Shown here piece after piece: positions 47,250 through 55,740 of a stretch of DNA of 64,000 bases. The number at the start of each line of letters is the position of its first letter. Positions within the stretch are counted from its first letter, which is position 1. The DNA lies in NCBI RefSeq assembly GCF_017875765.1, contig NZ_JAGGNA010000001.1:1825001-1889000 (forward strand), given 5' to 3'. The position numbers were made by a program, and so were the translations under genes. The stretch comes from Flavobacterium sp. CG_23.5 (lineage in GTDB: Bacteria > Bacteroidota > Bacteroidia > Flavobacteriales > Flavobacteriaceae). The notes under the pieces are model-generated. The model saw only the letters and a program-made list of their open reading frames with translations. It did no database searches and was not told the DNA's origin.

Positions 47250-48299
47250 CTACATCGTGGCCGTTGAAACTCTTGGTTTATACTCCTTTGCGATATCAGC
47301 AATCAACTTGATGTGTTCCGGCGTTGTTCCACAACAACCGCCTATGATGTTTACTAAATTATCGTCTAAATATTCTTTGATGAATGCTTGCATTTGTTCC
47401 GGTGTTTCATCGTATTCTCCAAAAGCGTTTGGCAATCCTGCATTAGGATGTGCGGATACATTGAACGACGTATTTTGTGACAAAGTATGTAAATACGGTT
47501 TTAACAAATCGGCTCCTAAAGCACAATTGAAACCAACACTCAACAAAGGAATATGCGAAACAGAAACTAAAAAAGCTTCTACCGTTTGCCCAGAAAGTGT
47601 TCTTCCTGATGCATCCGTAATGGTTCCTGAAACCATGATTGGAATATCGATATTACGTTCGTCTTTGACTTCTTCAATGGCAAAAAGTGCGGCCTTTGCA
47701 TTTAACGTGTCAAAAATGGTTTCCACCAATAATAAATCACTTCCTCCGTCAATCAATGCTTCTACTTGTTGTTTGTAGGCAATACGTAAATCATCAAAAG
47801 TTACGGCTCTGTAACCTGGATCGTTTACATCTGGCGACATGCTTGCTGTTCTGTTTGTTGGCCCTATGGAACCGGCTACAAAACGAGGTTTATCTGGATT
47901 TTTCGCTGTGAATTCATCGGCTACTTCACGGGCAATTCGTGCTGATTCGTAGTTCAATTCATAAACCAAATCTTCCAAATGATAATCAGCCATTCCGATG
48001 GTGGTTCCTGAGAACGTATTGGTTTCAACGATATCTGCTCCTGCTTCAAAGTAGGCAGCATGTACTGCTTTTATGGCTTGTGGCTGCGTGAGTGACAATA
48101 AATCGTTATTTCCTTTTAAGGAATGTGGAAAATCTTTGAAACGTTCGCCCCGGAAATCTTCTTCGGAAAAATTGTAGCGTTGCAACATGGTTCCCATTGC
48201 TCCATCGAGTACGAGTATGTTTTTTTTAATGGCTTCATGGATAAGCCCCCTAGCCCCCGAAGGGGGAACTCCTAAACTGTCTTTTGAAATGCTTGACAT
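47250..48299 (-). CDS. metH: Methionine synthase homocysteine-binding subunit (MetH N-terminal module)
   Basis: The 349-residue protein is a homocysteine S-methyltransferase domain: [14 protein letters not shown] near 28-41, [10 protein letters not shown], and the zinc ligands in GFNCALGAD and [10 protein letters not shown]. It complements the C-terminal MetH gene downstream. Residues 7-19 ([13 protein letters not shown]) are encoded by a CCCCCTAGCCCCCGAAGG-type repeat also found near 53622-53640. No other Met lies before the fold, so the repeat appears to be translated. Confidence 0.92.
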   Translation of the reverse strand: MSSISKDSLGVPPSGARGLIHEAIKKNILVLDGAMGTMLQRYNFSEEDFRGERFKDFPHSLKGNNDLLSLTQPQAIKAVHAAYFEAGADIVETNTFSGTTIGMADYHLEDLVYELNYESARIAREVADEFTAKNPDKPRFVAGSIGPTNRTASMSPDVNDPGYRAVTFDDLRIAYKQQVEALIDGGSDLLLVETIFDTLNAKAALFAIEEVKDERNIDIPIMVSGTITDASGRTLSGQTVEAFLVSVSHIPLLSVGFNCALGADLLKPYLHTLSQNTSFNVSAHPNAGLPNAFGEYDETPEQMQAFIKEYLDDNLVNIIGGCCGTTPEHIKLIADIAKEYKPRVSTATM

Positions 48300-48384
48300 A
48301 ACTTTTTATTTCTTGTAAATCTCGACAGGTATCGGGATTCACACTTTTGATTAATAATTACAAAAGTTCACTATTTTAGCTCTT

Positions 48385-48456
48385 TAGCCCCGATTGCAGT
48401 GAAAATCCTTTTATTTTTTTCTTTAAAAAATAAAAGATTGCAACGGAAAGCGGGAA
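48385..48456 (+). repeat. Dispersed repeat family A, copy 6
   Basis: The copy runs from TAGCCCCGATTGCAGTGAAA to GGAAAGCGGGAAC. Its middle holds the inverted pair CTTTTATTTTTTT and AAAAAATAAAAG. It lies between the riboswitch and the metH coding start, so it is within the mRNA leader. Confidence 0.7.
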
Positions 48457-48570
48457 CGGTATTGGCAGAAAAAACGCCAATTGTTCGCTCCTGATACTGA
48501 AATTAATTCAGTAGGCTAAATATCGATATGTTGTCAAGAAAAGGTTTGAGAAATACTAGTGCGTATTCGT

Positions 48571-48690
48571 GTGTTATCTATCTTAGATGCTGAAACAAAT
48601 TCAGCATAAAGTAGAATGTAGCACCTTCTTTAAAGATAAAGGGTTGCTAAGGTTTCATTGGGTCTTTCCCTCCGCCTTTCGTGATAACTT
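48571..48690 (-). promoter_or_regulatory. SAM-I (S-box) riboswitch upstream of metH
   Basis: On the minus strand the core reads GGCGGAGGGAAAGACCC, then AATGAAACC, TTAGCAACC and AAGGTGCTACATTC, the conserved S-box order. P1 pairs GTTATC with GATAAC at the two ends, and P4 is TGCTGAA with TTCAGCA. It should sense SAM and control the metH-metH-metF transcript. No clear U-tailed terminator follows at once, so the expression platform is unresolved; the metH start is about 270 nt further on. Confidence 0.92.
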
Positions 48691-48711
48691 TCAATAAATA
48701 TATGAACAGTG

Positions 48712-48743
48712 CAAAGTAAAGACATAGCGCTAACAATTGCAAG
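48712..48743 (-). promoter_or_regulatory. Promoter of the metH riboswitch transcript
   Basis: On the minus strand CTTG (48743-48740), a 19-bp spacer and TTTACTTTG (48720-48712), close to TAnnTTTG, lie about 20 bp before the riboswitch. An A run precedes CTTG, as at the rRNA promoters. Confidence 0.6.
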
Positions 48744-48791
48744 TTTTTTTTAAAAGTTTCTAAGGGAGTTTGTTGCAAAACTTTTAAATAA

Positions 48792-48843
48792 AAAGGTTCT
48801 GAATTGCAAGGATTTAAACCAACCTTAGCAACTCAGAACCTTT
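48792..48843 (-). terminator. Terminator after the FNR-like gene
   Basis: AAAGGTTCTGA (48792-48802) pairs with TCAGAACCTTT (48833-48843), and an inner stem TTGC-AAGG with CCTT-GCAA extends it. A T-rich run follows on the minus strand. Confidence 0.75.
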
Positions 48844-48860
48844 GTACCTCAGCAACTTTA

Positions 48861-49913
48861 TTACACTATGGCTTTTACTACCGCTTTTGGAGCCTCTTTA
48901 CGAGTTCCATCGAATCCGTCAACACCGGAAACTGTAGTATATTTCAATACATATTTCTTCCCCGGATTGATAATTTGGTAGGCCGCTTGACACATAATAG
49001 TGGCTTCGTGGAATCCGCAAAGGATCAATTTTAATTTTCCTGGATACGTATTTACATCTCCAATGGCAAAAATCCCTGGGATATTAGTTTGATAATCCAA
49101 GGCATTGTTTACTTTGATGGCATTTTTTTCGATCTCTAATCCCCAGTTTCCAATAGGTCCTAATTTTGGTGTTAGACCAAAAAGTGGAATGAAATAATCT
49201 GTAGGAATTGTGCGGTGTGCGCCATCTTCATCAACAACAACAGATTCTAAATGCTCAGCACCGTTCAACCCAATTACTTCCCCTGGAGTAATCATTTTGA
49301 TTTTACCTGAATTTTTAAGTTCCTGTACTTTTTCTACAGAATCTAATGCGCCTCTAAACTCATTTCTACGGTGGATCAAAGTCACCTCAGAAGCTACATT
49401 AGACAGGAAAATACTCCAGTCTAAAGCAGAATCTCCTCCTCCAGAAATTACAACTTTTTTGTCCCTGAATTTTTCTGGATTTTTAATAAAGTATTTTATC
49501 CCTTTATCTTCGTAAAATTCAATATCTTCGATAAGTGGTTTTCGTGGTTCAAAACTTCCTAATCCACCTGCAATTGCTACAACTGAAGCGTGAAATTTCT
49601 TCCCTTTATTTGAAGTCACAATAAAACTCCCGTCTTCTTGTTTCTCTATGGTTTCAGCACGTTCACCAAGTGTAAATCCGGGTTCAAATTGCTTGATTTG
49701 CTCCATTAAATTATCTACTAAATCCCCAGCCAAAACTTCAGGAAATCCTGGAATATCATAGATCGGTTTTTTAGGATATAATTCAGATAATTGACCACCA
49801 GCTTGAGGTAACGCATCCAAAATATGGCATTTTAGCTTCAATAATCCTGCCTCAAAAACGGCAAATAATCCAGTTGGACCTGCTCCTATTATAAGTATAT
49901 CTGTTTTAATCAT
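48861..49913 (-). CDS. Ferredoxin-NADP reductase-like flavoprotein (thioredoxin-reductase fold)
   Basis: The 350-residue protein has the FAD motif GAGPTG at 10-15, PKKPIYDIPGFPE, the NADPH motif SGGGDSALDW near 156 and a C-terminal FAD motif IFAIGDVNTYPGKLKLI. It lacks the CxxC pair of thioredoxin reductases, which points to the YumC-type ferredoxin-NADP reductase group. As the next gene downstream of the sulfite reductase cluster it may supply electrons to it through ferredoxin. That link is inference. Confidence 0.85.
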   Translation of the reverse strand: MIKTDILIIGAGPTGLFAVFEAGLLKLKCHILDALPQAGGQLSELYPKKPIYDIPGFPEVLAGDLVDNLMEQIKQFEPGFTLGERAETIEKQEDGSFIVTSNKGKKFHASVVAIAGGLGSFEPRKPLIEDIEFYEDKGIKYFIKNPEKFRDKKVVISGGGDSALDWSIFLSNVASEVTLIHRRNEFRGALDSVEKVQELKNSGKIKMITPGEVIGLNGAEHLESVVVDEDGAHRTIPTDYFIPLFGLTPKLGPIGNWGLEIEKNAIKVNNALDYQTNIPGIFAIGDVNTYPGKLKLILCGFHEATIMCQAAYQIINPGKKYVLKYTTVSGVDGFDGTRKEAPKAVVKAIV

Positions 49914-50112
49914 TTTTTTATTAATTTATCCTCCCATCTGCCCCCCTTAGTAGGAGTGGGTGACTTTGAGGAAATTTGTTGTTGTTATTCTATTTACTGA
50001 ATTACTTTTTTATCATGCAAAGTAACTGTGCTTTTTATTATTTTTTACTGACAAATATCATAATTATTCGTTTTAAAAAAAACAGAAATTTGTTATTAAG
50101 ATTTATTACTAT

Positions 50113-50736
50113 TTATCTTCCGTCTTGTATATTCCTTTCTGTTCCCGCTACGGGCGCTACGGGAATTTTTAACGCTGCTGTAATCTCATTCATTTTATTG
50201 ACTTTTTCCTCAAAATTTCCTTTCAGCGTCTTGCGATATTCATTCAGGTTTTCGACCATTTTATTGATATCATCCGGAATTATTTCTTCAAAAAACTCGC
50301 GTAATCTTTTGGCAGTTGTCGGTGATTTTCCGTTGGTCGAAATAGCGATTTTCACATTTCCTTTGGTTACAATTCCGCCCAAATAATAATCGCACAATGG
50401 CGGAGTATCAGCAATATTACAAAGCAAGTATCTTTTTCGAGACAAATCAAATACTCGTTTATTGACTTTCAAATCATCGGTGCAGGCAATGACTATGTGC
50501 CGTTTGCGAAGCATCCATCGATTGAACTTTTTATAAGTCAATTTTACTGACGGATATCTTTCGACCAACTCTTCCAATTCTGGCAAAAACTTTGGTGCAA
50601 CCACCTCAACATTCGCATTTGGACTCGATTTCAATAAGAATGATAACTTTTCTAAACCTACATTTCCCCCACCTACAATAAGTACATTGAGTTGATGTAA
50701 TTTTAAAAATATTGGATATAACTCATTCCTTTCCAT
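50113..50736 (-). CDS. Precorrin-2 dehydrogenase / sirohydrochlorin ferrochelatase (Met8/SirC-like)
   Basis: The 207-residue protein starts YPIFLKLHQLNVLIVGGGNVGLEKLSFLL, an NAD-binding motif typical of the CysG N-terminal half, and has IATNG-like ISTNGKSPTTAKRLREFFE near 132-150. It should oxidise precorrin-2 and may insert iron to give siroheme. It overlaps cobA by 14 bp, so both act together to make the cofactor of the sulfite reductase in this operon. Confidence 0.9.
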   Translation of the reverse strand: MERNELYPIFLKLHQLNVLIVGGGNVGLEKLSFLLKSSPNANVEVVAPKFLPELEELVERYPSVKLTYKKFNRWMLRKRHIVIACTDDLKVNKRVFDLSRKRYLLCNIADTPPLCDYYLGGIVTKGNVKIAISTNGKSPTTAKRLREFFEEIIPDDINKMVENLNEYRKTLKGNFEEKVNKMNEITAALKIPVAPVAGTERNIQDGR

Positions 50737-51517
50737 ACACTAGTACCTTATTGTGGTTTGATTTCAATTCTTTATAAAAACCTACCCTTTTCTTACTATC
50801 GCCGACTACTTCTCCAATGACGATTATCGCTGGAGAACTTAGATTATTCTTTTCCACAACGCTTTGAATTGTATTTATAGTTCCAATTCCTACTTTTTCC
50901 TCTGGAGTCGTTCCGTTTTGAATAATTGCAACGGGCATTTCCCCTTTCGATTCTTTTTGGAATAAAGCCACAATTTGATCCAGTTTGCTCATCCCCATCA
51001 AAATAACAACTGTTGCAGTTGATTGCGCTGCTAATGCTACATCAGTAGATAATTTTCGTGCAGAAGTCGTACCAGTAATTACCCAAAAACTCTCCGAAAC
51101 ACCTCTTTTTGTCAACGAAATCCCCTGAGAAGCTGGAACTGCAATAGAAGATGAAATTCCAGGGACCACAAATGTAGGAATTCCAAAGCTTTCTACGAAT
51201 TCTATTTCTTCACTTCCTCTGCCAAAAATAAATGGATCTCCCCCTTTTAATCGAACCACATGACCGTAAGTAAGTGCGTTATCTACAATTAATTGGTTAA
51301 TTTCATCCTGCGTATAGGCATGACATCCTTTTCTCTTTCCGACAAATATTTTCAATGCTTTTTTAGGAGCATAAGACAATAGTTCTTCATTAGCCAAAGC
51401 ATCATACAAAACTACATTCGCTTCAGCCAATGCTTTTGCACCTTTGATGGTCAGTAAATCCGGATCACCTGGGCCTGCGCCTACTAAAGTAACTTGAGGT
51501 TCTATTTTATTTTTCAT
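50723..51517 (-). CDS. cobA: Uroporphyrinogen-III C-methyltransferase
   Basis: The 264-residue enzyme has the SUMT motifs VGAGPGDPDLLTIKGAKAL near 11-29 and VRLKGGDPFIFGRGSEE near 88-104, and a C-terminal IIVIGEVV. It methylates uroporphyrinogen III twice to precorrin-2 for siroheme. It overlaps the sulfite reductase gene upstream by 11 bp and the Met8-like gene downstream by 14 bp. Confidence 0.94.
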   Translation of the reverse strand: MKNKIEPQVTLVGAGPGDPDLLTIKGAKALAEANVVLYDALANEELLSYAPKKALKIFVGKRKGCHAYTQDEINQLIVDNALTYGHVVRLKGGDPFIFGRGSEEIEFVESFGIPTFVVPGISSSIAVPASQGISLTKRGVSESFWVITGTTSARKLSTDVALAAQSTATVVILMGMSKLDQIVALFQKESKGEMPVAIIQNGTTPEEKVGIGTINTIQSVVEKNNLSSPAIIVIGEVVGDSKKRVGFYKELKSNHNKVLVYGKE

Positions 51518-53600
51518 CTTTAAGGTCTTTGGCTCTGTACAATTCTATTGTGTCAAAAAATGCAATTGCTTCTTGAATGTATTTTTTAGCGAATTCTTCA
51601 GATGGTTCATTTTGCTTAATTTGAAACACTAAATCCTTCAATGTGGATTGCAACGGAATTTTATTTGTTTCAACAAAAACCGTATCAAATAAGTCTATTA
51701 TTCCAGCTTGATGATTTGTTTTTTGGTTTTCCGAAAGCAACAAAGCTTTAGCACCATTTACAAAACCTGCGTATGAATGATAAATCGCATCCGACCATTT
51801 TTCTTCTGCGAAAGCTTCTTCCGCGAAGGTCAGTTTATCTTTGGCTTCCAATAATAAAGTAGCAACCAAATCAATTACTACACCCGCACATTCTCCAACT
51901 CCAACTGCTTTTATGTAGTTATCAGCATTTCCCCAGTCAATAAAATCAGCTTCGTTAAGGTTGGTCAAATCAGCTAAAGGTTTTAATAATTCGTAGAAAT
52001 ATTTCTCTCCTTTGGCGTCATAATAATTCAGGAATGATAATCCATTGGCATTAGCCTCAAAATCATTTAAGATAAAACGCAACGCATCAGGTCCTCTTCG
52101 GCTAGGGATTTTGATTACTTTATCCGAAAATCTTCCGTTTCCATTTCCTAAATTTCCACCGCCCAATAACACCTGAAGTGCCGGCGCCACTAATTTCCCT
52201 GAATTGATAGACATTCCTTGGAAACCAATTTCTGCCATATTGTGTTGTCCACACGCATTCATACAACCACTAATTTTTATAGTGATTTCTTTATTATTGC
52301 TGTATTGTGGATATTCAGTTTCTAATACTCTTTCCAGTTCTACTGCAATTCCGGTGCTGCTTGCAATACCCAAATTACAAGTATCGGTTCCCGGACAAGC
52401 AGTAATATCCGCAGTGCTATCATATCCTATGGCTACATAATCAAGTTTGGCTAATTCTTGGTAGAAAAATTCCAAATTCTCTTCTTTCACATTGCGGATT
52501 AAAATATCCTGACGCAAAGTAAAACGCAATTCGTTAGCTCCATAGTTCTTAATTAACTCAGCCAATAACCTTGCTTTATCAGTATAAAAATCTCCCAATA
52601 AAACTTTGATTCCAATGGCTACATATCCTGCCTGTTTCTGCCAAATCACATTTGTTTTTTTCCATTTTTCGAAAGCAACTCTATCTTCAATTATCACTTT
52701 TGGGGCTGCCAAAATCGGTTCAGGGATTGGAGCATCAAAATCTGTCGTGTCGATTTCAACCACTTGATTTGACAAGGCAAGTTTCTCTTCATCTACCAAC
52801 TGTAGAAACTCCTCTCTACCAATATCTTTGATTAAGAATTTCATACGTGCTTTCAACCTTTTGGCTCTTTCACCAAAACGGTCAAATATTCTTAAAACAC
52901 CTTCTGTTGTTGGAATAATTTGATTCACCGGAATAAATTCCGAAAGTAATTCCGCATGCGCTGGCTGAGAACCTAATCCACCGCCAAGCATTACTTTAAA
53001 ACCTCTTTCTCCGTTTACAATCTTTGGAATAAATCCTAAATCATGCATATAGCTTAGCGCCGTATCTTTATCTGATGAAGAAAATGATATTTTGAATTTT
53101 CTTCCCATTTCCTGACAAACCGGGTTTCTCAATAAAAATTGAAACATAGCATAGGCATAAGGCGAAACATCAAAAGGTTCGACCACGTCGATTCCTGCAG
53201 TTTCACTTGCCGTAATATTTCTTACGGTGTTCCCACAGGCTTCTCTCAGCGTAACATCATCTTTCTCTAATTCAGCCCAAAGTTGCGGCGTTCTATCCAA
53301 ACTTACATAATGAATTTGGATATCCTGACGCGTTGTAATATGCAAACGTCCAGTTGAATATTCATCGGAAACTTTTGCAATACGCAACAATTGCTCGCTG
53401 CTTACTTTTCCAAAAGGCAATTTAATACGAATCATTTGAACACCTTCCTGACGTTGTCCGTAAACGCCCCTCGCTAAACGCAGACTTCGGAAACGCTCAT
53501 CATCAATTTTCCCATCACGGAATAAAGCAATTTTTCTTTCTAAATCGATAATGTCTTTTTGGACAATCGGATCTTCTATTTCGGTTCTAAAACTGTGCAT
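51507..53600 (-). CDS. Siroheme-dependent sulfite/nitrite reductase with C-terminal HEPN domain
   Basis: The 697-residue protein has two ferredoxin-like half domains and the siroheme/4Fe-4S ligands in ACPGTDTC (Cys near 400 and 406) and GCMNACGQH (Cys near 446 and 450). The next domain, about 575-690, is helical with AEEKWSDAIYHSYAGFVNGAKALLL and matches HEPN. The context of cysH, cysD, cysN and siroheme genes makes sulfite the likely substrate. The HEPN tail is unusual for a reductase; its job is unknown. Confidence 0.88.
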   Translation of the reverse strand: MHSFRTEIEDPIVQKDIIDLERKIALFRDGKIDDERFRSLRLARGVYGQRQEGVQMIRIKLPFGKVSSEQLLRIAKVSDEYSTGRLHITTRQDIQIHYVSLDRTPQLWAELEKDDVTLREACGNTVRNITASETAGIDVVEPFDVSPYAYAMFQFLLRNPVCQEMGRKFKISFSSSDKDTALSYMHDLGFIPKIVNGERGFKVMLGGGLGSQPAHAELLSEFIPVNQIIPTTEGVLRIFDRFGERAKRLKARMKFLIKDIGREEFLQLVDEEKLALSNQVVEIDTTDFDAPIPEPILAAPKVIIEDRVAFEKWKKTNVIWQKQAGYVAIGIKVLLGDFYTDKARLLAELIKNYGANELRFTLRQDILIRNVKEENLEFFYQELAKLDYVAIGYDSTADITACPGTDTCNLGIASSTGIAVELERVLETEYPQYSNNKEITIKISGCMNACGQHNMAEIGFQGMSINSGKLVAPALQVLLGGGNLGNGNGRFSDKVIKIPSRRGPDALRFILNDFEANANGLSFLNYYDAKGEKYFYELLKPLADLTNLNEADFIDWGNADNYIKAVGVGECAGVVIDLVATLLLEAKDKLTFAEEAFAEEKWSDAIYHSYAGFVNGAKALLLSENQKTNHQAGIIDLFDTVFVETNKIPLQSTLKDLVFQIKQNEPSEEFAKKYIQEAIAFFDTIELYRAKDLKDEK

Positions 53601-53617
53601 AATATATTAGTTTTTGT

Positions 53618-53640
53618 ACCCCCTTCCGGGGCTAGGGGGC
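53618..53640. repeat. C/G-rich palindromic repeat between cysN and the sulfite reductase gene
   Basis: ACCCCCTTCCGGGGCTAGGG followed by GGCTT is the same element, in reverse orientation, as the one translated in the metH N-terminal gene at 48240-48281. It stands out from the AT-rich surroundings. Confidence 0.65.
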
Positions 53641-53642
53641 TT

Positions 53643-54887
53643 TTAATTTATAAAACCAACGCCCGCAGTCGTATTGGTTGCAACATCTATTAAAATAAAA
53701 GCTCCGTTTAATTTATTGTCATTATAGGCATCAAAATACAAAGCTTTACTCAACTTAATATTTACTTCCCCTATTTCGTTAATTGCTAATTGAGTCGCCG
53801 GAGTTGAACCGGAATAATCTGTTGCAATAACATTTTTTACGCTTTCAATTTTTGCCAAAACTCTATTGGTATTGTGCTGTATTAAATATTTTGTTCCGGC
53901 AACTAACTTTTTGCTGTCCATCCAACAAATTGTTGTGTTAATATCTTTTTCGATTCTAGGAAGTTCATTCGATTTTACAATCATATCGCCTCTAGTCACA
54001 TTGATATCATTTTCTAATTCGATTGTGATTGAAGAACCTGCTGAAGCTTCGTCATATTTTTTATCGAAAAAATGAATGTTAGTCACTTTGGATTCAGTTA
54101 AAGATGGCAATACAGTCACCGCATCACCCACTTTAATATTGTCTCCATATAATTTTCCTGCATATCCTCTAAAGTCATGGTATTCCTCCGTTTTTGGTCT
54201 GATAACCGTTTGAACTGGGAAACGAGCTTGGCCTTTTTCATAAACATCTTTTGGCTCTAAAGCTTCTAAATGTTCCAAAACCGTTTGTCCATCATACCAA
54301 GGCATATTTTCTGATTTATCAACCACATTCCCTCCATTAATAGCGCTTAACGGAATATAACTTACCGTTTGCTCTTTGAAAGTACTTTTGCTGTTTAATG
54401 CTTGAAAATCGGCTTTGATCTTATTGTATACTTCTTCCGAATAGTCCACTAAATCCATTTTGTTTACCGCAACAATCACTTCTTTTACACGCAATAAATT
54501 ATTGATAAAAAAGTGTCTGTACGTTTGCTCAATTACTCCTTTTCTGGCGTCAATCAATATAATTGAAACTTGTGAAGTAGAAGCTCCTGTTACCATGTTA
54601 CGTGTATATTCTACGTGACCCGGAGTATCTGCAATGATGTAACTTTTCTTAGCAGTCGAAAAATAAATATGGGCTACATCTATCGTGATTCCTTGTTCTC
54701 TCTCGGCAACTAAACCATCCGTTGCTAACGAAAAATCAAGATAATCATATCCTTTTTGTTTGCTGCTTTTTTCTATTGCTTCGATTTTATCTGTAGTCAA
54801 CGATTTTGTATCATACAATAATCTCCCGATTAATGTACTTTTTCCGTCATCTACACTTCCTGCTGTTGCTATTTTTAAAACTTCCAT
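53643..54887 (-). CDS. cysN: Sulfate adenylyltransferase subunit 1 (GTPase)
   Basis: The 414-residue protein has GTPase motifs GSVDDGKST (G1, about 10-18), DTPGHVEY (G3) and NKMDLVD (G4), and the EF-Tu-like beta-barrel domains after it. CysN couples GTP hydrolysis to APS formation by CysD. No fused CysC (APS kinase) domain is present. It is separated from cysD by a DUF2490 gene. Confidence 0.95.
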   Translation of the reverse strand: MEVLKIATAGSVDDGKSTLIGRLLYDTKSLTTDKIEAIEKSSKQKGYDYLDFSLATDGLVAEREQGITIDVAHIYFSTAKKSYIIADTPGHVEYTRNMVTGASTSQVSIILIDARKGVIEQTYRHFFINNLLRVKEVIVAVNKMDLVDYSEEVYNKIKADFQALNSKSTFKEQTVSYIPLSAINGGNVVDKSENMPWYDGQTVLEHLEALEPKDVYEKGQARFPVQTVIRPKTEEYHDFRGYAGKLYGDNIKVGDAVTVLPSLTESKVTNIHFFDKKYDEASAGSSITIELENDINVTRGDMIVKSNELPRIEKDINTTICWMDSKKLVAGTKYLIQHNTNRVLAKIESVKNVIATDYSGSTPATQLAINEIGEVNIKLSKALYFDAYNDNKLNGAFILIDVATNTTAGVGFIN

Positions 54888-55007
54888 TTTTTATTTTGTT
54901 TAAAGTTTAAAAGTTTAAGGTTTCAAGTTTTTGTTGACCGCCTATATACAAACCTTTAAATCTAAATGTTTCTATTTTTATTTTGTCTACAGAATATTTA
55001 CTCTGTA

Positions 55008-55739
55008 CTATATCTTAACCTTGTGAATGAAACTAAATCTGATGATATCTCTATTGAAATAATCTACTCCATTTGCTCTTTCTTGAAAACTGTTCAAATA
55101 ACCTAACTCTAATGCAATCGCTGGACTAACTCCTACTTGTAACGCGACATATAATCTGTTTTGGTCAAAAGTGTTTTTAATAATTTTACAGCCTGCGTTA
55201 ATCATTATCTCGTCTGAAAGGATCCCTTTTAGGTACTGTTTCTCATTTTTACAAAAAGTATAATCGCCCTGGATGCGATATCTAAACCTTAAGTAAAATG
55301 TTGTTCCATCTTCTAACATTAATTTACTGGCATTGTGAACAAATCGCTGTTCTAATAGATACCGGTGCGTTAAATTCACCTTACCCAAAGCCTGTTTTAC
55401 AGTCACATCTTGCTGAAACCTATACTCTGGAATATGAAACCCATTTTCAACCTCGGGATCTTGTGTTGCCACCGAGAAATAAGCAAAACCTGCTCCTAAC
55501 TCTACCCTATCCGTCACTTTATCTCTAAGCTGAATGCGGCTTACAAATGTATTTTGTGTTACTGGATTAATGAAAATTCTATTATCAATCTCAGTATGAA
55601 CAGACCATTTAGTGTTTAATTCCAACTGATTATAATATCGTGCCCAAAACAAACTTTGTTTATCAACGTTTTTCTCTGTTTGTGCTTTTACTCCAATACT
55701 AAAAAGAAATAGACACAAAAATATTTTCGAGAATTTCAT
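55008..55739 (-). CDS. DUF2490 outer-membrane protein
   Basis: From the ATG at 55739 the protein starts MKFSKIFLCLFLFSIGVKAQ, a clear signal peptide. It then shows DUF2490-type amphipathic strands, for example QLELNTKWSVHTEIDNRIF and NLTHRYLLEQRFV, ending in a terminal strand FSFIHKVKI. Its role is unknown. It sits between cysD and cysN, two subunits of one enzyme, and starts 2 bp after the cysD stop. A longer form from 55799 would overlap cysD and hide the signal. Confidence 0.82.
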   Translation of the reverse strand: MKFSKIFLCLFLFSIGVKAQTEKNVDKQSLFWARYYNQLELNTKWSVHTEIDNRIFINPVTQNTFVSRIQLRDKVTDRVELGAGFAYFSVATQDPEVENGFHIPEYRFQQDVTVKQALGKVNLTHRYLLEQRFVHNASKLMLEDGTTFYLRFRYRIQGDYTFCKNEKQYLKGILSDEIMINAGCKIIKNTFDQNRLYVALQVGVSPAIALELGYLNSFQERANGVDYFNRDIIRFSFIHKVKI

Positions 55740-55740
55740 T

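Noticed and set aside
46114..47778. Long plus-strand frames of 130-170 codons over the metH genes
   Set aside because: They are antisense shadows of strongly conserved MetH domains.
49976..50386. A 136-codon plus-strand frame near the siroheme genes
   Set aside because: Most of it is antisense to the Met8-like gene and its hydrophobic runs come from AT-rich spacer.
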